Of a stretch of 34,677 nt of DNA, positions 6,998 through 15,036 are shown piece by piece; position 1 is the stretch's first letter, and every line of letters starts with the position of its first letter. Both the position numbers and the translations under genes were made by a program. Below the pieces are notes generated by a model. It was not told the origin of the DNA and searched no databases. It was given only the letters and a program-made list of their open reading frames with translations. This stretch comes from Alphaproteobacteria bacterium (GTDB lineage: Bacteria; Pseudomonadota; Alphaproteobacteria; SHVR01): assembly GCA_009694185.1 (NCBI GenBank), contig SHVR01000002.1, forward strand, positions 65,096-99,772, in the 5' to 3' direction.

Positions 6998-8388
6998 GCG
7001 AGATCCCGACCATCGCCGAGGCGGCCAAACTGATCGCCGCAAAAAAGCTCTCACCCGTCGAACTGACAAAGTCGCGGCTTGCCCGCGTCAAGGCGCTCGA
7101 CGGCCAACTCAACGCCTTCCTGCTGGTGACCGAAGAGCGGGCGCTGGCCGACGCCCGCGCGGCGGAGGCGCGCATGCTTGCCGGCACCCTCAAGGGGCCG
7201 CTCGACGGCATCCCGATCGCCCACAAGGACATCTACAACACCGCCGGCATCCGCACGACGGCCCATTCCCGCTTCCTCAAGGACAATGTTCCGGCCGAGG
7301 ACGCCCACACGGTCAAGCGCTGGGCCGATGCCGGGACGGTGCTGCTCGGCAAGCTCGCGACCCACGAATTCGCCTTCGGCGGCCCATCGTTCGACCTGCC
7401 CTGGCCGCCGTCGCGCAATCCTTGGAACATCGAGCATTTCACGGCGGGCTCCTCGTCCGGCACGGGTGCCGCTGTGGCGGCCGGCCTCATCCTCGGCGGC
7501 ACCGGCTCGGACACCGGCGGCTCGATCCGGGGGCCGGCGGCGTTCTGCGGCATCGCCGGCATCAAGCCGACTTATGGCCTCTCGAGCCGCGCCGGCATCC
7601 TGCCGCTCGCCTTCTCGCTCGACACCGCCGGCCCCATGGCGTGGACCGCCGAGGACTGCGCCCTCCTGCTCCAGGCCATGGCGGGCCATGACGCGCGCGA
7701 CCCGGCGAGCGCCCGGCGGCCGATCCCGGACTTCACCGGCGATCTCGGCAAAGGCGCGAAGGGCCTTCGCATCGGCGTCGTCCGGCATTTCTTCGAGCAG
7801 GACCACCCCGTCTCCGCCGCCACACTCAAAGGCATCGACGCGGCCTTGGACTTCTTCCGCCAGGAGGGCGCCACCGTCCGCGACATCCAATTATCACCGG
7901 CGGCGGACTATCACGCGTGCGGTTTCCTGATCATGATCGGCGAGGCGTTCGCGCTGCATCTGCCCTGGCTGCAAGAGCGTTTCGGCGACTATGCCGAGAT
8001 GTTCCGTCATCGCGTCGCACCCGCGGCGCTGATGAGCGGCCCCGACATGAGCCAGGCGCAGCGCCGGCGCCGCGTGCTGGCCGCTGAAATGCGCGCCGCC
8101 ATGGCCGGCCTCGATATCATCGTCTCGGCGTCGGCGCCCGGCGAGGCGCCCAAGATCGCCGATCTGCCGAAATGGACCAGCATGGAAAAGCCTTCGTTCA
8201 CCATGCCGTTCAATGTGACGGGCTTTCCGGCGATCAGCGTCTGCACGGGCTTCGGCGCGAGCGGGCTGCCGGTCGCCATCCAGCTCGCTGCCTTGCCCTT
8301 CCAGGAGCCGACCCTCTTTCGCGCCGCCCATGCCTATGAGCGCGCGACCGAGTGGCGAGCGCGCCGGCCGGCTCTGGCGGCGGCCTAG
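6994..8388 (+). CDS. Amidase-signature family hydrolase
   Basis: 464 residues, cytoplasmic, with the complete Ser-cisSer-Lys machinery: K78 in AHKDIYN, S153 in AGSSSGTGAA, and nucleophile S177 in GSDTGGSIRGPAAFCG. The length and the coupled small upstream protein resemble AtzE (1-carboxybiuret hydrolase) and related ureido/amide hydrolases rather than GatA. No gatB or gatC is nearby. The substrate is not determined; no cyanuric acid or allophanate genes lie in the window. The start at 6994 overlaps the stop of the small protein by four bases. The stop (8386-8388) overlaps that of the converging cytochrome gene, sharing CTAG. Confidence 0.85.
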   Translation: MSEIPTIAEAAKLIAAKKLSPVELTKSRLARVKALDGQLNAFLLVTEERALADARAAEARMLAGTLKGPLDGIPIAHKDIYNTAGIRTTAHSRFLKDNVPAEDAHTVKRWADAGTVLLGKLATHEFAFGGPSFDLPWPPSRNPWNIEHFTAGSSSGTGAAVAAGLILGGTGSDTGGSIRGPAAFCGIAGIKPTYGLSSRAGILPLAFSLDTAGPMAWTAEDCALLLQAMAGHDARDPASARRPIPDFTGDLGKGAKGLRIGVVRHFFEQDHPVSAATLKGIDAALDFFRQEGATVRDIQLSPAADYHACGFLIMIGEAFALHLPWLQERFGDYAEMFRHRVAPAALMSGPDMSQAQRRRRVLAAEMRAAMAGLDIIVSASAPGEAPKIADLPKWTSMEKPSFTMPFNVTGFPAISVCTGFGASGLPVAIQLAALPFQEPTLFRAAHAYERATEWRARRPALAAA

Positions 8389-8768
8389 GGCTTCTTGCCG
8401 CTCGCGTCGAACTGGGCGAGGAAGGCGGTCAAATTGGCGATCTCGGTATCGTTCTTGATGCCGGGAAAAGCCATCTTGTTGCCGGGCATAGCGGCCTTCG
8501 GGTCCTTGATATAAGTGGCGAAGAACGCCGGGTCCCAGACCACGCCCGACTTCTGGTTGGCATCGGAATATTTGAAGCCCGGGATCGTGCCGGCCTTGCG
8601 GCCGAAGATGCCATTGAGTACCGGCCCGACGGCGTTCTTGGCCGTCTCGCCCACCTGATGGCAGGCCCGGCACTTGGCGAACGACTTCTCGCCCAAGGCG
8701 ATGTCCTGGGCGCTGGCGGTCGCCGCAAAGAGCGTGACGGCCGCCCCGATCAGCGCGATACGAAACAT
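8385..8768 (-). CDS. Periplasmic class I cytochrome c (c2-like)
   Basis: 127 residues with a cleavable signal (ALIGAAVTLFAATASA). Heme is attached at CRACH (33-37) and the likely axial Met is M99 in NKMAFPG. GPVLNGIFGRKAG and FKYSDA are typical of cytochrome c2 or c550. It should carry single electrons in the periplasm, probably from SoxF and/or the Sox complex toward terminal oxidase. The start at 8768 (MFRIALIG) gives a complete signal peptide; the longer frame to 8888 lies inside soxF. It is last in the minus-strand sox run, 22 bp after soxF, which fits an electron-acceptor role for the flavoprotein. Confidence 0.88.
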   Translation of the reverse strand: MFRIALIGAAVTLFAATASAQDIALGEKSFAKCRACHQVGETAKNAVGPVLNGIFGRKAGTIPGFKYSDANQKSGVVWDPAFFATYIKDPKAAMPGNKMAFPGIKNDTEIANLTAFLAQFDASGKKP

Positions 8769-8790
8769 GCGATACTTTCCCAAAACAGGC

Positions 8791-10074
8791 TCAGCCGAAA
8801 ATGTCGCTGGTGATGCCGGCATACCAGCCCAGGTTTTCCTCTTGGGTCGCCTTGCGCAAGTCGGCCGACTCCCCGGTCTTGGAGACAAAGGTCTCGGCGG
8901 CGGCGATCTTGCCGTCCTTGGGCTCGTAGCGCCCGCCCACCTTCACGGCATCGTCGGTCTCGATCAGGCTCCAGCAGGTGTTGGTGTAGCGCGCCGGAAA
9001 GGTGCGCGCGGCCGTCAGTTCGCCGCGCACCGTCATGGCCGCGACCTTGGCCTGGCTGTTCGCCGAGAAGGCCGATTTCGGCATGTCGCCGGCAATCGAG
9101 GCATCGCCAAGGACATGAATGCCGGCGTCCATGGTCGACTGCATATTCTCGGGGTTGATCGGGCAGAAGCCGCTCTGGTTGGCGAGGCCGGCGTCGAGGG
9201 CGATCTTGCCCGCGGTCTGCGCCGGGATGACGTTCACGAGCGCGCAATTCTTATAGGTCTCGAAGCCGGTGGTGACCGTGTTGGTCGCCGGATCGACCGA
9301 CTTGATACCATTATGAATCTTCGGATCCAGCCACTCGACCATGCCGGGGTAATGCTTTTCCCAGCCTTCCTGGAAGAGGCCCTGCTTGGAGAAGGTCTCC
9401 TTCGGGTCGAGCACCACGATCTTGGCTTTGCCGCGGCCGCTGCTCTTGAGCTGATGCGCCATCATCGAGACGCGCTCATAGGGGCCGGGCGGGCAGCGAT
9501 AGGGATTGGGGGGCGCGATCATGACGATCACGCCGCCATCGGGCACCGCCTTGAGGCGGTCGGCCAAGAGCTGGGTTTGCGCACCGGGTTTCCAGGCGTG
9601 CGGCATGGTCTGCTCATGAGCCTGTCCCCAGCCCGGCACGCTGTCATATTTCAGGTCGATGCCGGGGGCCAAGATCAGCCGGTCATAGTCGAGCCGGTTG
9701 CCGTCGGCGAGCACGACTTGTTTCTTCTCGCGGTCGATGGCGCTCGCCATCTGGTGGTTGAGTTTCACGCCATGGGCCGCGGCCAGCTTGTCATAGCCGT
9801 GGGTGATGGATGCGAGGCTGCGATAGCCGCCGAGAAAGAGGTTGGAGTGGAAGCAAGTGACGTAGGCCCGCAGCGGTTCCACCAGGGTTACCTCGATGGC
9901 GCCCTGGGAGTCGCGGGCGATGTACTTCGCCGCCGTGGCACCCCCGGCGCCGCCACCCACCACCACGACCCGGGGCTTGGCCTGCCCAAGGACGGCCGGT
10001 GCCCCCAAGGCGAGTGCCCCCAGCGATGCCGAGGCGCCCAGCACAAATGCGCGTCTGTCCATCCGCATGGTCAT
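8791..10074 (-). CDS. soxF: SoxF/FccB flavoprotein, sulfide dehydrogenase
   Basis: 427 residues with a twin-arginine signal (DRRAFVLG then a hydrophobic stretch) and the FAD-binding VVVVGGGAGGATAAKYI from about residue 36. C74 in YVTCFHSN matches the cysteine that binds FAD covalently in flavocytochrome c sulfide dehydrogenase. C194 in YRCPPGPYER and C367 in NTCWSL match the redox-active pair. The enzyme oxidises sulfide to polysulfide or sulfur in the periplasm and passes electrons to a small cytochrome c; in Sox systems SoxF also helps keep SoxYZ active. Two separate monoheme cytochrome genes flank it in the operon and either could be its partner. The start at 10074 gives the whole Tat signal. 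Confidence 0.9.
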   Translation of the reverse strand: MTMRMDRRAFVLGASASLGALALGAPAVLGQAKPRVVVVGGGAGGATAAKYIARDSQGAIEVTLVEPLRAYVTCFHSNLFLGGYRSLASITHGYDKLAAAHGVKLNHQMASAIDREKKQVVLADGNRLDYDRLILAPGIDLKYDSVPGWGQAHEQTMPHAWKPGAQTQLLADRLKAVPDGGVIVMIAPPNPYRCPPGPYERVSMMAHQLKSSGRGKAKIVVLDPKETFSKQGLFQEGWEKHYPGMVEWLDPKIHNGIKSVDPATNTVTTGFETYKNCALVNVIPAQTAGKIALDAGLANQSGFCPINPENMQSTMDAGIHVLGDASIAGDMPKSAFSANSQAKVAAMTVRGELTAARTFPARYTNTCWSLIETDDAVKVGGRYEPKDGKIAAAETFVSKTGESADLRKATQEENLGWYAGITSDIFG

Positions 10075-10169
10075 CCCTCCCTCCCCGTTTCGGTCGCTCG
10101 GATTTTCCGAGCACCGGACATGAGTCTGCCCAAGACCGCTCCCGTCATCAACAGCGGCGACCCCGACGC

Positions 10170-10682
10170 TCAGCCTACTTTGAGATAGGCGAAGCCCTTG
10201 CTCTGCAAGACCGCGACCGTGGCGACACCGGACGGAACAAAGCTCACGAACTCCGCCTTGCGCAGCTTGTCGCGGTCGAGCTTGAGCCGCTCGAACGTGA
10301 TCTCGCAGAGATAGACCTTCAGGCCGTTCTTGGCCAGGGCGGCCACCCGCTCGAACAAGGGAGCGACCTTGCTCGCCTCCTCCGCCCAGGGCGTTCCCTC
10401 AAGCGTCGCGAAGAAGAACTTCACGCCGACGCTGTGGACCACCATGACCAGTTGGATGTCGAACGGGTTGGCGCCATAAACGGAATAGTGATTGGAGATG
10501 TTGTTGAGGAGCTGCCCGAAGCGCGCCGGGTCGCCGAAATCGCAGTGATAGAGACACGCGATTTCGGCTTCTTTCTTGAGCGCGTCCGCCTTGGCGGCGC
10601 TCGTCGGGCCGGCAAGGGCCACCGCGCCGACGCCGGCCGCGGCCAGCGATGTCAACAAGGTGCGTCGGTCGATCTCGGACAT
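10170..10682 (-). CDS. Tat-exported DsrE/F-like protein
   Basis: 170 residues. The N-terminus (DRRTLLTSLAAAGVGAVAL, then an AxA-like site near SAAKA) is a Tat-type signal, so the protein is predicted to be periplasmic. The rest matches the DsrE/YchN fold: a first strand with C43 and C47 (CLYHCDFG), FDIQLVMVVHSVGVKFF, and VYLCEITFERL with C126 at the usual cysteine position of the family. DsrE relatives bind or transfer sulfane sulfur, normally in the cytoplasm. Between a small cytochrome and soxF it may carry sulfur for sulfide/thiosulfate oxidation; that function is inferred. ATG 10682 (MSEIDRR) follows a GGA-rich ribosome site; it is 37 bp downstream of the cytochrome gene. Confidence 0.8.
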   Translation of the reverse strand: MSEIDRRTLLTSLAAAGVGAVALAGPTSAAKADALKKEAEIACLYHCDFGDPARFGQLLNNISNHYSVYGANPFDIQLVMVVHSVGVKFFFATLEGTPWAEEASKVAPLFERVAALAKNGLKVYLCEITFERLKLDRDKLRKAEFVSFVPSGVATVAVLQSKGFAYLKVG

Positions 10683-10719
10683 GGTTTCCTCCCTAGCCAC
10701 GCGGCATCGGCGCCGCTGT

Positions 10720-11049
10720 TCAGTTCGCCACCGGTGTCAGCCGGCCGAAGAAGGCGGCGAGCGCCGCCAGGTCCTCGTCGCTCAAACCGCCCGTAATGGT
10801 CTGCATCACCGGATTATCGCGCTCTTTGGCGCGATAGGACCGCATGACCGCGACGAACTGGTCCGTGGCCCAGCCGACGATCGGCGGGATGGCGCCCACT
10901 GCCTTGCCGCTCAGCTGATGGCACGTCACGCATTCGGCCGAGAGATGTTCACCGAGCGCCACATCGCCCCCTAGGGCGCCCGCTGCCTGCGCTCGCGCCA
11001 AACCCGCGGCCAGGATCAGGGCAGTGGTGAAGGCACAAGGCCGGTTCAT
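10720..11049 (-). CDS. Small periplasmic cytochrome c, FccA/SoxE-like
   Basis: 109 residues with a signal peptide (AFTTALILAAGLARAQA). Heme is attached at CVTCH (40-44) and a likely axial methionine is M82 in NPVMQTI. The pattern GEHLSAECVTCH, PPIVGW and VMQTITGGLSDEDLAALAAF is that of the monoheme cytochromes found with FccB/SoxF flavoproteins. Its ATG overlaps the soxD stop in an ATGA, so it is translationally coupled to SoxD. It may be the electron acceptor for SoxF, or may replace the second heme domain that this SoxD lacks. The start at 11049 gives a proper signal; the longer frame lies in soxD. Confidence 0.85.
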   Translation of the reverse strand: MNRPCAFTTALILAAGLARAQAAGALGGDVALGEHLSAECVTCHQLSGKAVGAIPPIVGWATDQFVAVMRSYRAKERDNPVMQTITGGLSDEDLAALAAFFGRLTPVAN

Positions 11050-11705
11050 TCGACCTTCGGCGCTCCCTTGTCGTCGGGCGTCACATCGAGCGCCCGCGCA
11101 CGATTGAGGATCGTAACCTCGGCCTTGCAATTCTTCATACAGGGTTCGGTGCCCCAGAAATGCTTTTCCGTCGTCTCGCGGTCATCGTCGTAGAAGCCGC
11201 CGGCGTTTGGCAGTGCGACCGCCGCGATCGTGTCGGACGCGAGGACGAAATCCTCCTTCACCAGGTCGTTCATGTGCAAGAGAAACGCGGTCAGCGCATA
11301 GACCTCGCCGTCGGTGAGCGACTGGGCATTGCCGAACGGCATGGTGCGCCGCACATAGTCGAACACCGTCGTAACGTGCGGCCAGTAGGAACCGACCGTC
11401 TTTTCGGGGTTCTCGTTGACCAGCGACTCGCGGCCGGCGACCACCGGCCAGCGCCCCGCGCCTTCGCCGAATTCGCCGTGGCAGGCGGCGCATTGCTTTA
11501 GGAAGATCGCCTCGCCTTCCTTGACCGATCCTTGCCCTGGCGGCACGCCATGGCCGTCGGGGCGAAGGTCGATATCCCAAGCCTTGATCTCCTCGGGCAA
11601 GGCCGGGCGTCCCAGGCCTCGCGTTTGGCCGAGCGCCGGCAACGCCAGCGCGAGTACGCCGACAAGCACCAGCAAGGCAGGGGCGAGACTAAGAAATCTC
11701 GACAT
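11046..11705 (-). CDS. soxD: SoxD, cytochrome c subunit of sulfane dehydrogenase, one-heme short form
   Basis: 219 residues. After a signal peptide, LGRPALPEEIKAWDIDLRPD and GEAIFLKQCAACHGEFGEG match the N-terminal domain of SoxD. Heme is attached at CAACH (72-76) with M122 as a likely ligand, and EPCMKNCK near the end keeps the C189/C193 pair. Paracoccus SoxD is about 380 residues and has a second C-terminal cytochrome domain; this protein stops after the first, ending LDVTPDDKG. It works with SoxC to oxidise the sulfane sulfur on SoxY in the periplasm. The start overlaps the soxC end by 17 bp and the stop overlaps the next cytochrome gene by 4 bp. Confidence 0.92.
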   Translation of the reverse strand: MSRFLSLAPALLVLVGVLALALPALGQTRGLGRPALPEEIKAWDIDLRPDGHGVPPGQGSVKEGEAIFLKQCAACHGEFGEGAGRWPVVAGRESLVNENPEKTVGSYWPHVTTVFDYVRRTMPFGNAQSLTDGEVYALTAFLLHMNDLVKEDFVLASDTIAAVALPNAGGFYDDDRETTEKHFWGTEPCMKNCKAEVTILNRARALDVTPDDKGAPKVE

Positions 11706-12957
11706 TCTCGGTCTCTCCCCCGGCGTGGACATGCCAGGTCTGGATGCCGTTATTATGATAGATCGAGCTGGTGCCGCGCACCTGGCGGAGCGCCTGCTTG
11801 GTCGGCTGCACATAGCCCGTCTCATCGATGACACGCGACTGGATCAGCAGTTCACGGCCGTTCCAATTGAACGGGAAATAAAAGCGCGTGAGCGAGAGCG
11901 GCAGCACCGGACCGTCAAGGCGCGCATGGCGCCAGTTGCGCCCGCCATCCAGGGTGACGTCGACCCGCTTCACCCGTCCGCGCCCGGACCAGGCGAGCCC
12001 GGACAGCAAGTTCGTCCCCTTGTGGACGAGCGGCGCCTGCGGGCTCGGGTTGGTAACCACCGACTTCGCGTCCATGATGAAGGTGAAACGCCGCGCCCGG
12101 CCGTCGGCCATGAGGTCGGTATATTTCGCGGTCTCTTCGCGGTGATGCCAGGGCCGATCGCCAACTTCGATCCGGCGCAGCCACTTGATCCACATATTGC
12201 CTTCCCAGCCGGGCACGACCAGGCGAAGCGGATAGCCCTGCTCGGGGCGGAGCGCCTCGCCGTTCATCGCCCAGGCCAGGAGGCAGTCGTCGAGCGCCTT
12301 GGCGAGCGGCACCGAGCGGGTCATCGCCGCCGCGTCGGCGCCTTCGGCCAACAGCCAACTTGCGTTCGGGCCGAGACCGCACGCCTCGAGCACCGCCTTG
12401 AGGGGCACGCCCGTATACATGACATTGTGGACCATGCCGTGGGTGAACTGGCAGCCATTGAGCTGCGCGCCACGCCACTCCATGCCGGAATTGGCCGCGC
12501 ACTCCATGAAATAGACGCGGTTGGCGCGGCCGGGAAAACGCTTCAAGTCGGCGACGGTAAAAACTCGTGGCCGCTCCACCAGACCATGCACCATCAGGCG
12601 GTGTTTGGCGGGGTCGACCTCGGCAACGCCGCTATGGTGCCGTTCGAAGCAGAGGCCGTTCGGCGTAATCGTGCCGTCGAGGTCATGCAGCGGCGTGAAG
12701 TTGACTGAGGACTCCGGGCTCGCGGTCAGCCACGCCACGTTGCGGCGCACCACATGCGCCTCGAATTCGGACGGGCGTCCATACGGCCGGGACGCGACCC
12801 CTTCGCCCAGATAGCGGGTCCAGTCGGGCAGTTCGGTGATCGCGGGATCGGGCGTGGCCGCGCCAGCGCGGCGACCACTGCCCAGCAGCGCCACGGCGGC
12901 GCCAACCCCACCCAAGAACCGCCGCCGGCTGGCGCGGTGCGAACGATCGCTCTCCAC
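11689..12957 (-). CDS. soxC: SoxC, sulfane dehydrogenase molybdenum subunit
   Basis: 422 residues. The Tat signal SRRRFLGGVGAAVALLG directs the folded, cofactor-loaded protein to the periplasm. It belongs to the sulfite-oxidase family: the molybdopterin ligand is C153 in YFMECAANSG, and a C-terminal Ig-like dimerisation domain follows (VDVTLDGGRNW, FNWNGRELLIQSRVID). SoxC with SoxD removes six electrons from SoxY-bound sulfane sulfur, so its presence means thiosulfate can be oxidised fully to sulfate without sulfur globules. It starts 25 bp after soxB and is translationally linked to soxD. Start at 12957 gives the whole signal. Confidence 0.94.
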   Translation of the reverse strand: MESDRSHRASRRRFLGGVGAAVALLGSGRRAGAATPDPAITELPDWTRYLGEGVASRPYGRPSEFEAHVVRRNVAWLTASPESSVNFTPLHDLDGTITPNGLCFERHHSGVAEVDPAKHRLMVHGLVERPRVFTVADLKRFPGRANRVYFMECAANSGMEWRGAQLNGCQFTHGMVHNVMYTGVPLKAVLEACGLGPNASWLLAEGADAAAMTRSVPLAKALDDCLLAWAMNGEALRPEQGYPLRLVVPGWEGNMWIKWLRRIEVGDRPWHHREETAKYTDLMADGRARRFTFIMDAKSVVTNPSPQAPLVHKGTNLLSGLAWSGRGRVKRVDVTLDGGRNWRHARLDGPVLPLSLTRFYFPFNWNGRELLIQSRVIDETGYVQPTKQALRQVRGTSSIYHNNGIQTWHVHAGGETENVEIS

Positions 12958-12982
12958 TCGCTCCTCCCGGGCCTGCCTAAAC

Positions 12983-14671
12983 TTAAGCGCCCTTGACCTT
13001 CACGGCGTTGGTGGGCTCCAGGCGTACCGTCCGGACGCGTGCTAGATGGCGCTCCACCAGCTCCCAGATCGGCGGGCCCTCGACGCTCTCGGCGACGCTC
13101 GCCCAACCGGCGACCACATAGCGCCGCGCCGGATCGAGTGGTTGGCCGGATTTGAGCATGGTCAGATCGGAAATGCGGCTGCCGATCGCCTTGTCGATGT
13201 CGACGGTATAGCCAAGCCCACCCACCCGGACCATGTCACCGCCGCCCTGGAAATAAGGATCGGGGTGGAAGATGTTGTCGGCCACATCCTCCAGAATCGC
13301 CTTGAGCTGCGCGCCCGTCATCGGGGTCCGGTAGACGTTCGGATAGGTCATGGCGGTGGCATTGGTCAGCGCCTCGAAGGTGATCGCATCGCCCGGCAAC
13401 AGCGAGGCACCCCAGCGAAAGCCCGGCGAGAGCGCGATCTCCGCGTCGCGCTCCGCGAGGATCGCCTGGCAAATCAGATCGTCAAAGGTGCCGTTGAAAT
13501 TGCCGCGGCGATAAAGGACCGACTCGGTCCGGCCAAGTTCGCGGCCAAGCGCCGCCTCGTAGGGCTGGCGCATCTGGGTAATCGCCGCCGACATGTCGGC
13601 GTCGGGCGTGATCGCGTCGGCGAAGATCGGGATCAAGCGATAGCGATAGCCCGCGATCCGGCGGTCGCGAACCTCGATGTCGAGGCGCGAGACGAACTTG
13701 CCATGGGAGCCCGAGGCAACCAACAGGGTGTTGCCAACCGTCACCACTTCAGGGAGCGCATCATGGGTATGGGCCGTGAGGATGACGTCGATCCCCTTCA
13801 CCCGGGCCGCCATCTTGCGGTCGACGTCGAAGCCGTTGTGGGAGAGGAGCACGACCAGGTCGGCGCCGTCGCGGCGCGCTTCGTCGACCTGCTGTTGCAT
13901 CTCGTCTTCGCGCACCCCGAATTCCCATTCCGGCATCATCCAACGGGGGTTGGCGATCGGCGTGTAGGGAAATGCCTGGCCGATCACGGCGATCCTGGCG
14001 CCGCCGCGCTCGAACGTCTTGCGGGCGGGAAACACCGGCTCACGCCACTCTTTGTCGCGAATGTTCTGGGCCAAGAAGGCGAAGGGCAAGGATTCGGCCG
14101 CCGCCTTCACCCGCTCGGCACCGTAAGTAAACTCCCAATGGCCGACCATGGCGTCGACCTTGAGCCGGGCCATGAGGTCCATCATGTCCTGGCCCCGGGT
14201 CTGGAGCGCGGTCCAGCTACCCTGCCAGGTGTCGCCGCCATCCAGCAGCAGCACCTTGTCGGCGCCCCGCTCGGCGCGGATCGCCTTGATCGCCGTGGCG
14301 ATCCGGTCGAGCCCGCCCATGCGCCCATATTGCCGGGTCAGGCTGACGAAATCCTCGTTGCTCAAGGCATGGGCGTCGGCGGTTCCGGCGGCGATGCCGT
14401 AGCGCCGGCGCAGCGCCGCACCGGTCAGGTGCGGCGGCTCGCCCTTGGCCGCGCCGACGCCGATATTGACGTCGGGCTCACGGTAATAGACCGGCCGCAA
14501 TTGCGCGTGCAGGTCGGTCACATGCAACAAAGTGACCGTGCCGACCGGCTGAAAGGCGAGGATATCGGACTGGGTGAGGCGCGCTTGGGCGAGCGCCCGG
14601 CGAAAGCCCGCCACGCCCATGATGGCCGCCGCCGCCGACCCCGCCCGGACGAAATCGCGTCGCGTGATCAC
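12983..14671 (-). CDS. soxB: SoxB, SoxY-thiocysteine sulfate thiohydrolase
   Basis: 562 residues. The Tat signal begins at once (TRRDFVRAGSAAAAI), so it is periplasmic. It is a 5'-nucleotidase-like dimanganese hydrolase: LLHVTDLHAQL (metal site and substrate side), LLDGGDTWQGS, VGHWEFTYG (the SoxB form of the NHE motif), LLSHNGFDVD and LTAHTHDALP give the metal-binding residues in order. The C-terminal 5'-nucleotidase-type domain starts near residue 370. SoxB hydrolyses the sulfonate from SoxY-bound S-thiosulfonate as sulfate. It lies 17 bp after soxZ. Identity is firm; it is the best phylogenetic marker of this locus. Confidence 0.95.
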   Translation of the reverse strand: MITRRDFVRAGSAAAAIMGVAGFRRALAQARLTQSDILAFQPVGTVTLLHVTDLHAQLRPVYYREPDVNIGVGAAKGEPPHLTGAALRRRYGIAAGTADAHALSNEDFVSLTRQYGRMGGLDRIATAIKAIRAERGADKVLLLDGGDTWQGSWTALQTRGQDMMDLMARLKVDAMVGHWEFTYGAERVKAAAESLPFAFLAQNIRDKEWREPVFPARKTFERGGARIAVIGQAFPYTPIANPRWMMPEWEFGVREDEMQQQVDEARRDGADLVVLLSHNGFDVDRKMAARVKGIDVILTAHTHDALPEVVTVGNTLLVASGSHGKFVSRLDIEVRDRRIAGYRYRLIPIFADAITPDADMSAAITQMRQPYEAALGRELGRTESVLYRRGNFNGTFDDLICQAILAERDAEIALSPGFRWGASLLPGDAITFEALTNATAMTYPNVYRTPMTGAQLKAILEDVADNIFHPDPYFQGGGDMVRVGGLGYTVDIDKAIGSRISDLTMLKSGQPLDPARRYVVAGWASVAESVEGPPIWELVERHLARVRTVRLEPTNAVKVKGA

Positions 14672-14688
14672 GGGCTCTCTACCTGCCT

Positions 14689-15018
14689 TCAGGCGACCGT
14701 CAGCTTCGCCGTCGCGGCATATTCCGAGCCGTCATCGTCCTTCCAAGTGAAGGTGAATTCGCCCGACTGCTCGGCCCGGTAGAAGAACGACTGGTAGGGG
14801 TTGGCCGAGATCGACGGGTGCCAGTCCGCCTCGAAGAAGGTCTTGCCGGCGAAGGCGGCGGTGAACCGGTTGATGATCCGGCGCGGGATGGTCTTGCCGG
14901 CGCTATCATTGCGCTGGCCGGTCTCCATGTCGTGCGAGATCAGGGTCTTGATCTCGATCAGCTCGCCCTTGGTCGCCGTGGTGGGAACCCGGACGCGCGG
15001 CTTGGATTGGGTGCTCAT
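14689..15018 (-). CDS. soxZ: SoxZ, subunit of the SoxYZ carrier
   Basis: 109 residues, no signal peptide. SoxZ is exported bound to SoxY, which carries the Tat signal. The sequence is typical: RVRVPTTATKGELIEIKTLI, then SHDMETGQRND, IPRRIINRFTAAFAGKTFF, ADWHPSISANPYQSFFYRA and a final Ig-like strand set (GEFTFTWKDDDG). With SoxY it forms the heterodimer that carries reaction intermediates from SoxXA to SoxB and SoxCD. It is 18 bp downstream of soxY and 17 bp upstream of soxB, so it sits in the middle of the operon. Confidence 0.94.
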   Translation of the reverse strand: MSTQSKPRVRVPTTATKGELIEIKTLISHDMETGQRNDSAGKTIPRRIINRFTAAFAGKTFFEADWHPSISANPYQSFFYRAEQSGEFTFTWKDDDGSEYAATAKLTVA

Positions 15019-15036
15019 GATGTTTCCTCCGTCCGC

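Noticed and set aside
13046-14782. 578-codon plus-strand frame opposite soxB
   Set aside because: No recognisable motif; soxB on the minus strand is complete with all metal-site motifs.
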